6,492 nucleotides of DNA from Clostridia bacterium (GTDB lineage: Bacteria; Bacillota; Clostridia; Oscillospirales; Acutalibacteraceae), in contig CAAGJN010000004.1 of assembly GCA_900770255.1 (NCBI GenBank), positions 1 through 6,492 of the forward strand. The letters are read 5' to 3'. Made by a program: the position numbers and the translations under genes. Below are positions 4,407 to 6,492 of this stretch, piece after piece. Position 1 is the first letter of the stretch. The number at the start of each line of letters is the position of its first letter. Below the pieces are notes generated by a model that searched no databases, had not been told where the DNA came from, and saw only the letters and a list, made by a program, of their open reading frames with translations.

Positions 4407-5957
4407 ATGAGAATAACTGTAAAGAATAACTATCTGATTTTTCCTGTTAATACGCTGGCAACAGGTAAACGGTTAACCTTTAGTCGGGACAATAAAACGG
4501 TTTACGATTTAAATATAAAGATTGATTATTTTAATCCGAATTTTTATGCCTATATTGATGTTTCAAGGTTTATCGGACAAACGGTAGATATATCGGTTAA
4601 TCCGCAAATAAAACTTGATTTTCGTGTTTCAGATGAAATAGATATTGATAATTTGTACAGTGAGCCCATGCGTCCGCAGATTCACTTTACAACTAAAAAT
4701 GGGTGGATTAACGACCCTAACGGTCTGATTTTCATAGATGGTACATATCATATGTTCTACCAATATAATCCCACCGAAAGCAATTGGGATAATATGCATT
4801 GGGGACATGCGACAAGTACGGATTTGTTGCATTGGACAGAGCAAAAAACTGCCCTTTTCCCTGATGAGAGAGGCACTATGTTTTCGGGTTCCGGTGTTTT
4901 AGATGAAAAAAATCTGCTAGGTAAGAATACTGACACTAAAAAAGCCGCTTTGCTCTATTATACAACAACAGTTCCTTTCGCTCAGTGCCTTTCCTATTCT
5001 ACCGACGGTTTTGAAACAATAGAAAGGTATGCAGATAATCCGATAATTCCGCACATTGTAGATGCAAACCGAGACCCCAAGGTAATCTTTTGCGATGAGC
5101 TTAACTGTTATATATTGGCACTATATTTGAAGAACGATATTTATTGTATTTTCAAGTCTGATGATTTGGTTAATTGGGAAGAATTGCAACGGCTGAGAGT
5201 ACCGGGGGATGATGAATGTCCCGATATTTTTCCGCTTGAAAGTCAAGACGGAAACCGCAGATGGGTTTTCAGCGGTGCTCACGGCAGATATTTGGTTGGA
5301 AATTTTGAGAACGGTATATTTGAACCCGAACAAGAGGCAATTTCTCAACACTACGGTGATTCCGCCTATGCGGCACAGACTTTCAGCAATCTTCCGAATG
5401 GTCGTATTGTTCAAATTGCCTGGGATAGATGGAATATTCCGGCTAGCGGATTTAACGGACAAATGGGAATACCGACCGAACTGTCGCTGAATTTTTTTGA
5501 TGGTACATATTATCTTGAAGCAATGCCTATAAAAGAAATCAAAACCTTGTATAACAGTTCCGAGCATTATAAAAACATAAAAATCTCATGCAATAATGAT
5601 TTTTCCGTGCGGCTTAAAGATACACCGTACATCTTTAAAATAGAGGGTATGAATAATGACTGCGGAGTGACAGAAATGCAGGTTTTCGGGAGAAAAATTC
5701 AATTTAATTTAAATAAAAACGAGATAACCGTCGGAAAAAACTGTGCGCCGATTACATTGACGGCAGCAAAAAACAATATTACAATTATTGTTGACAGATG
5801 CAGCATCGAAATATTTGCAGACGGCGGTAAAATTTATATGTCCTGTTTAGATAACGATACTGTTTGTGATCGCAATATACCGTATTTCTTTATCAAATCC
5901 GACAGCGAAACGGTGATTGAAACAATGGAAATACACTCATTAAATTCTATTTGGTGA
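4407..5957 (+). CDS. Glycoside hydrolase family 32 beta-fructosidase (sucrose/sucrose-6-phosphate/fructan hydrolase)
   Basis: Hydrolyses terminal beta-fructosyl bonds, releasing fructose from sucrose, sucrose-6-phosphate or fructo-oligosaccharides. The 516-aa protein has the three GH32 acidic motifs: WINDPNG at 100-106 (nucleophile D103), NRDPKV at 221-226 (transition-state stabiliser D223) and ECPDIFPL at 270-277 (acid/base E270). FSGSG is at 159-163. The five-bladed propeller covers about 90-375 and a C-terminal beta-sandwich follows, with DRCSIEIFADGG at 463-474 typical of GH32 C-domains. The first 85 or so residues form an extra beta-rich segment ahead of the propeller, resembling the N-terminal modules of some levanase-type GH32 proteins. 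There is no signal peptide or membrane segment, so it should act in the cytoplasm on imported sugar. The fructokinase starts 7 nt after its stop. Base composition is much more AT-rich than the glycolysis genes. The exact substrate cannot be told from sequence, so no scrB/sacC symbol is given. Confidence 0.93.
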   Translation: MRITVKNNYLIFPVNTLATGKRLTFSRDNKTVYDLNIKIDYFNPNFYAYIDVSRFIGQTVDISVNPQIKLDFRVSDEIDIDNLYSEPMRPQIHFTTKNGWINDPNGLIFIDGTYHMFYQYNPTESNWDNMHWGHATSTDLLHWTEQKTALFPDERGTMFSGSGVLDEKNLLGKNTDTKKAALLYYTTTVPFAQCLSYSTDGFETIERYADNPIIPHIVDANRDPKVIFCDELNCYILALYLKNDIYCIFKSDDLVNWEELQRLRVPGDDECPDIFPLESQDGNRRWVFSGAHGRYLVGNFENGIFEPEQEAISQHYGDSAYAAQTFSNLPNGRIVQIAWDRWNIPASGFNGQMGIPTELSLNFFDGTYYLEAMPIKEIKTLYNSSEHYKNIKISCNNDFSVRLKDTPYIFKIEGMNNDCGVTEMQVFGRKIQFNLNKNEITVGKNCAPITLTAAKNNITIIVDRCSIEIFADGGKIYMSCLDNDTVCDRNIPYFFIKSDSETVIETMEIHSLNSIW

Positions 5958-5964
5958 TAACTGT

Positions 5965-6492
5965 ATGAAAGCTTTATCTTTCGGAGAAATATTATGGGAT
6001 GTTTATATAGATAAAATAAAAAGTGTTAAGGCGGTGCACCGTTTAATTTTGCCGCTCATTTTGCAAAGCACGGCGGGGAATCATATATGTTATCGGCTTT
6101 GGGAAATGACGAATTAGGAATATCTGCTTTGAGAAAACTCTCTGATTGGAAGGTCAATTCAGAATATGTTTCCGTACTGAATGACAGTCCGACAGGCTGC
6201 TGTATGGTTACACTTAATGAACAATCCGTGCCTGAGTATGACCTGTTACAGAATGTTGCCCATGACCATATACCTTTTAAAATTATCTCAGATAACTTCG
6301 ATCTGCTGTATTTCGGTACATTAGCGCTCAGAAGCGATGATAACCTTGCAGTATTAAAAAGGTTAATAAGGGGAAATTATTTTTCGGAGATTATGGTGGA
6401 CATAAATATTCGAGCACCGTTTTCTTAAAGAGATTCCGTAAAATTTTCAGTTAAAATTGCTACGTTGTTAAAAACCAACGCATAATAGCTAC
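5965..6492 (+). pseudogene. PfkB-family fructokinase, frameshifted and with in-frame stops (also cut by window end)
   Basis: A working copy would phosphorylate fructose with ATP to fructose-6-phosphate, using the product of the GH32 enzyme just upstream. The start at 5965 lies 7 nt after the GH32 stop, with GGTGA (5953-5957) as a plausible ribosome binding site, suggesting translational coupling. It begins MKALSFGEILWDVYIDK, a PfkB N-terminus, but this frame soon departs from homology. The conserved sugar-binding sequence GGAPFNFAAHFAKHGG resumes in another frame at 6030, consistent with loss of one base at about 6025-6030. That frame continues through SPTGCCMV, YFGTLALRS and EIMVDINIRAPF to a TAA at 6426-6428. 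Homology continues in the same frame past the stop (RDSVKFSVKIATLLKTNA) until TAA TAG at 6483-6488. The C-terminal GAGD catalytic region would lie beyond the window. The alternatives are a recent pseudogene or sequence errors near a contig end. Confidence 0.85.

Noticed and set aside
5121..5567. A 148-codon minus-strand open frame opposite the GH32 gene
   Set aside because: It is antisense to conserved GH32 catalytic sequence and shows no domain of its own.
6016..6032. Programmed -1 frameshifting in the fructokinase
   Set aside because: The target frame has a TAA at 6027-6029, leaving only the AAG codon (6028-6030) or later as a shift point. No X-XXY-YYZ slippery heptamer is present there, and later in-frame stops make decay or error the simpler explanation.
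6426..6488. Stop-codon reassignment (TAA/TAG read as an amino acid)
   Set aside because: pgk and tpiA end at TAA at normal family lengths, so TAA is used as a stop in this genome.

Overview
The window looks like chromosomal DNA from a gut-type member of the Clostridia (Firmicutes/Bacillota, Ruminococcaceae/Oscillospiraceae-like). This is inferred from the glycolytic protein sequences, AAAGGA-type ribosome binding sites, sigma-70/SigA-like promoters and U-tailed intrinsic terminators. The exact taxon cannot be fixed from the sequence alone.

Layout: (1) Positions 1-129 hold the last 42 codons of a plus-strand gene with a sialidase/BNR-like C-terminus. Three stem-loops follow in 142-278. (2) Positions 284-3922 hold a GC-rich, minus-strand glycolysis cluster transcribed pgk, tpiA, gpmI. 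It covers phosphoglycerate kinase, triosephosphate isomerase and cofactor-independent phosphoglycerate mutase. A consensus-like promoter lies upstream of pgk, and a strong GC-rich stem-loop sits just before the ribosome binding site of both tpiA and gpmI. (3) Positions 3980-4107 hold two divergent promoters, one for pgk and one for a tRNA-Arg(CCU) gene at 4166-4240 that encodes its own CCA end and is followed by a strong terminator. (4) From about 4280 to the end the DNA is clearly more AT-rich. It carries a plus-strand sucrose/fructan module: an apparently intact cytoplasmic GH32 beta-fructosidase (4407-5957) and, 7 nt downstream, a PfkB-type fructokinase that is broken.

How the genes work together: the three glycolytic enzymes catalyse lower-glycolysis steps and form a common firmicute cluster, here without gapA or eno. 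The GH32 enzyme would release fructose from sucrose, sucrose-6-phosphate or short fructans, and the neighbouring fructokinase would normally phosphorylate it to feed glycolysis. As written the kinase has a one-base frameshift near codon 21 and three in-frame stop codons within its last 63 bases. The module is therefore incomplete unless another kinase serves or the end of the sequence contains errors.

I found no convincing undescribed biological system. The points most worth a second look are the damaged fructokinase, the base-composition break at the tRNA gene (a possible island edge), and the paired intercistronic stem-loops in the glycolysis operon, which fold better in the sense mRNA than in the antisense strand.
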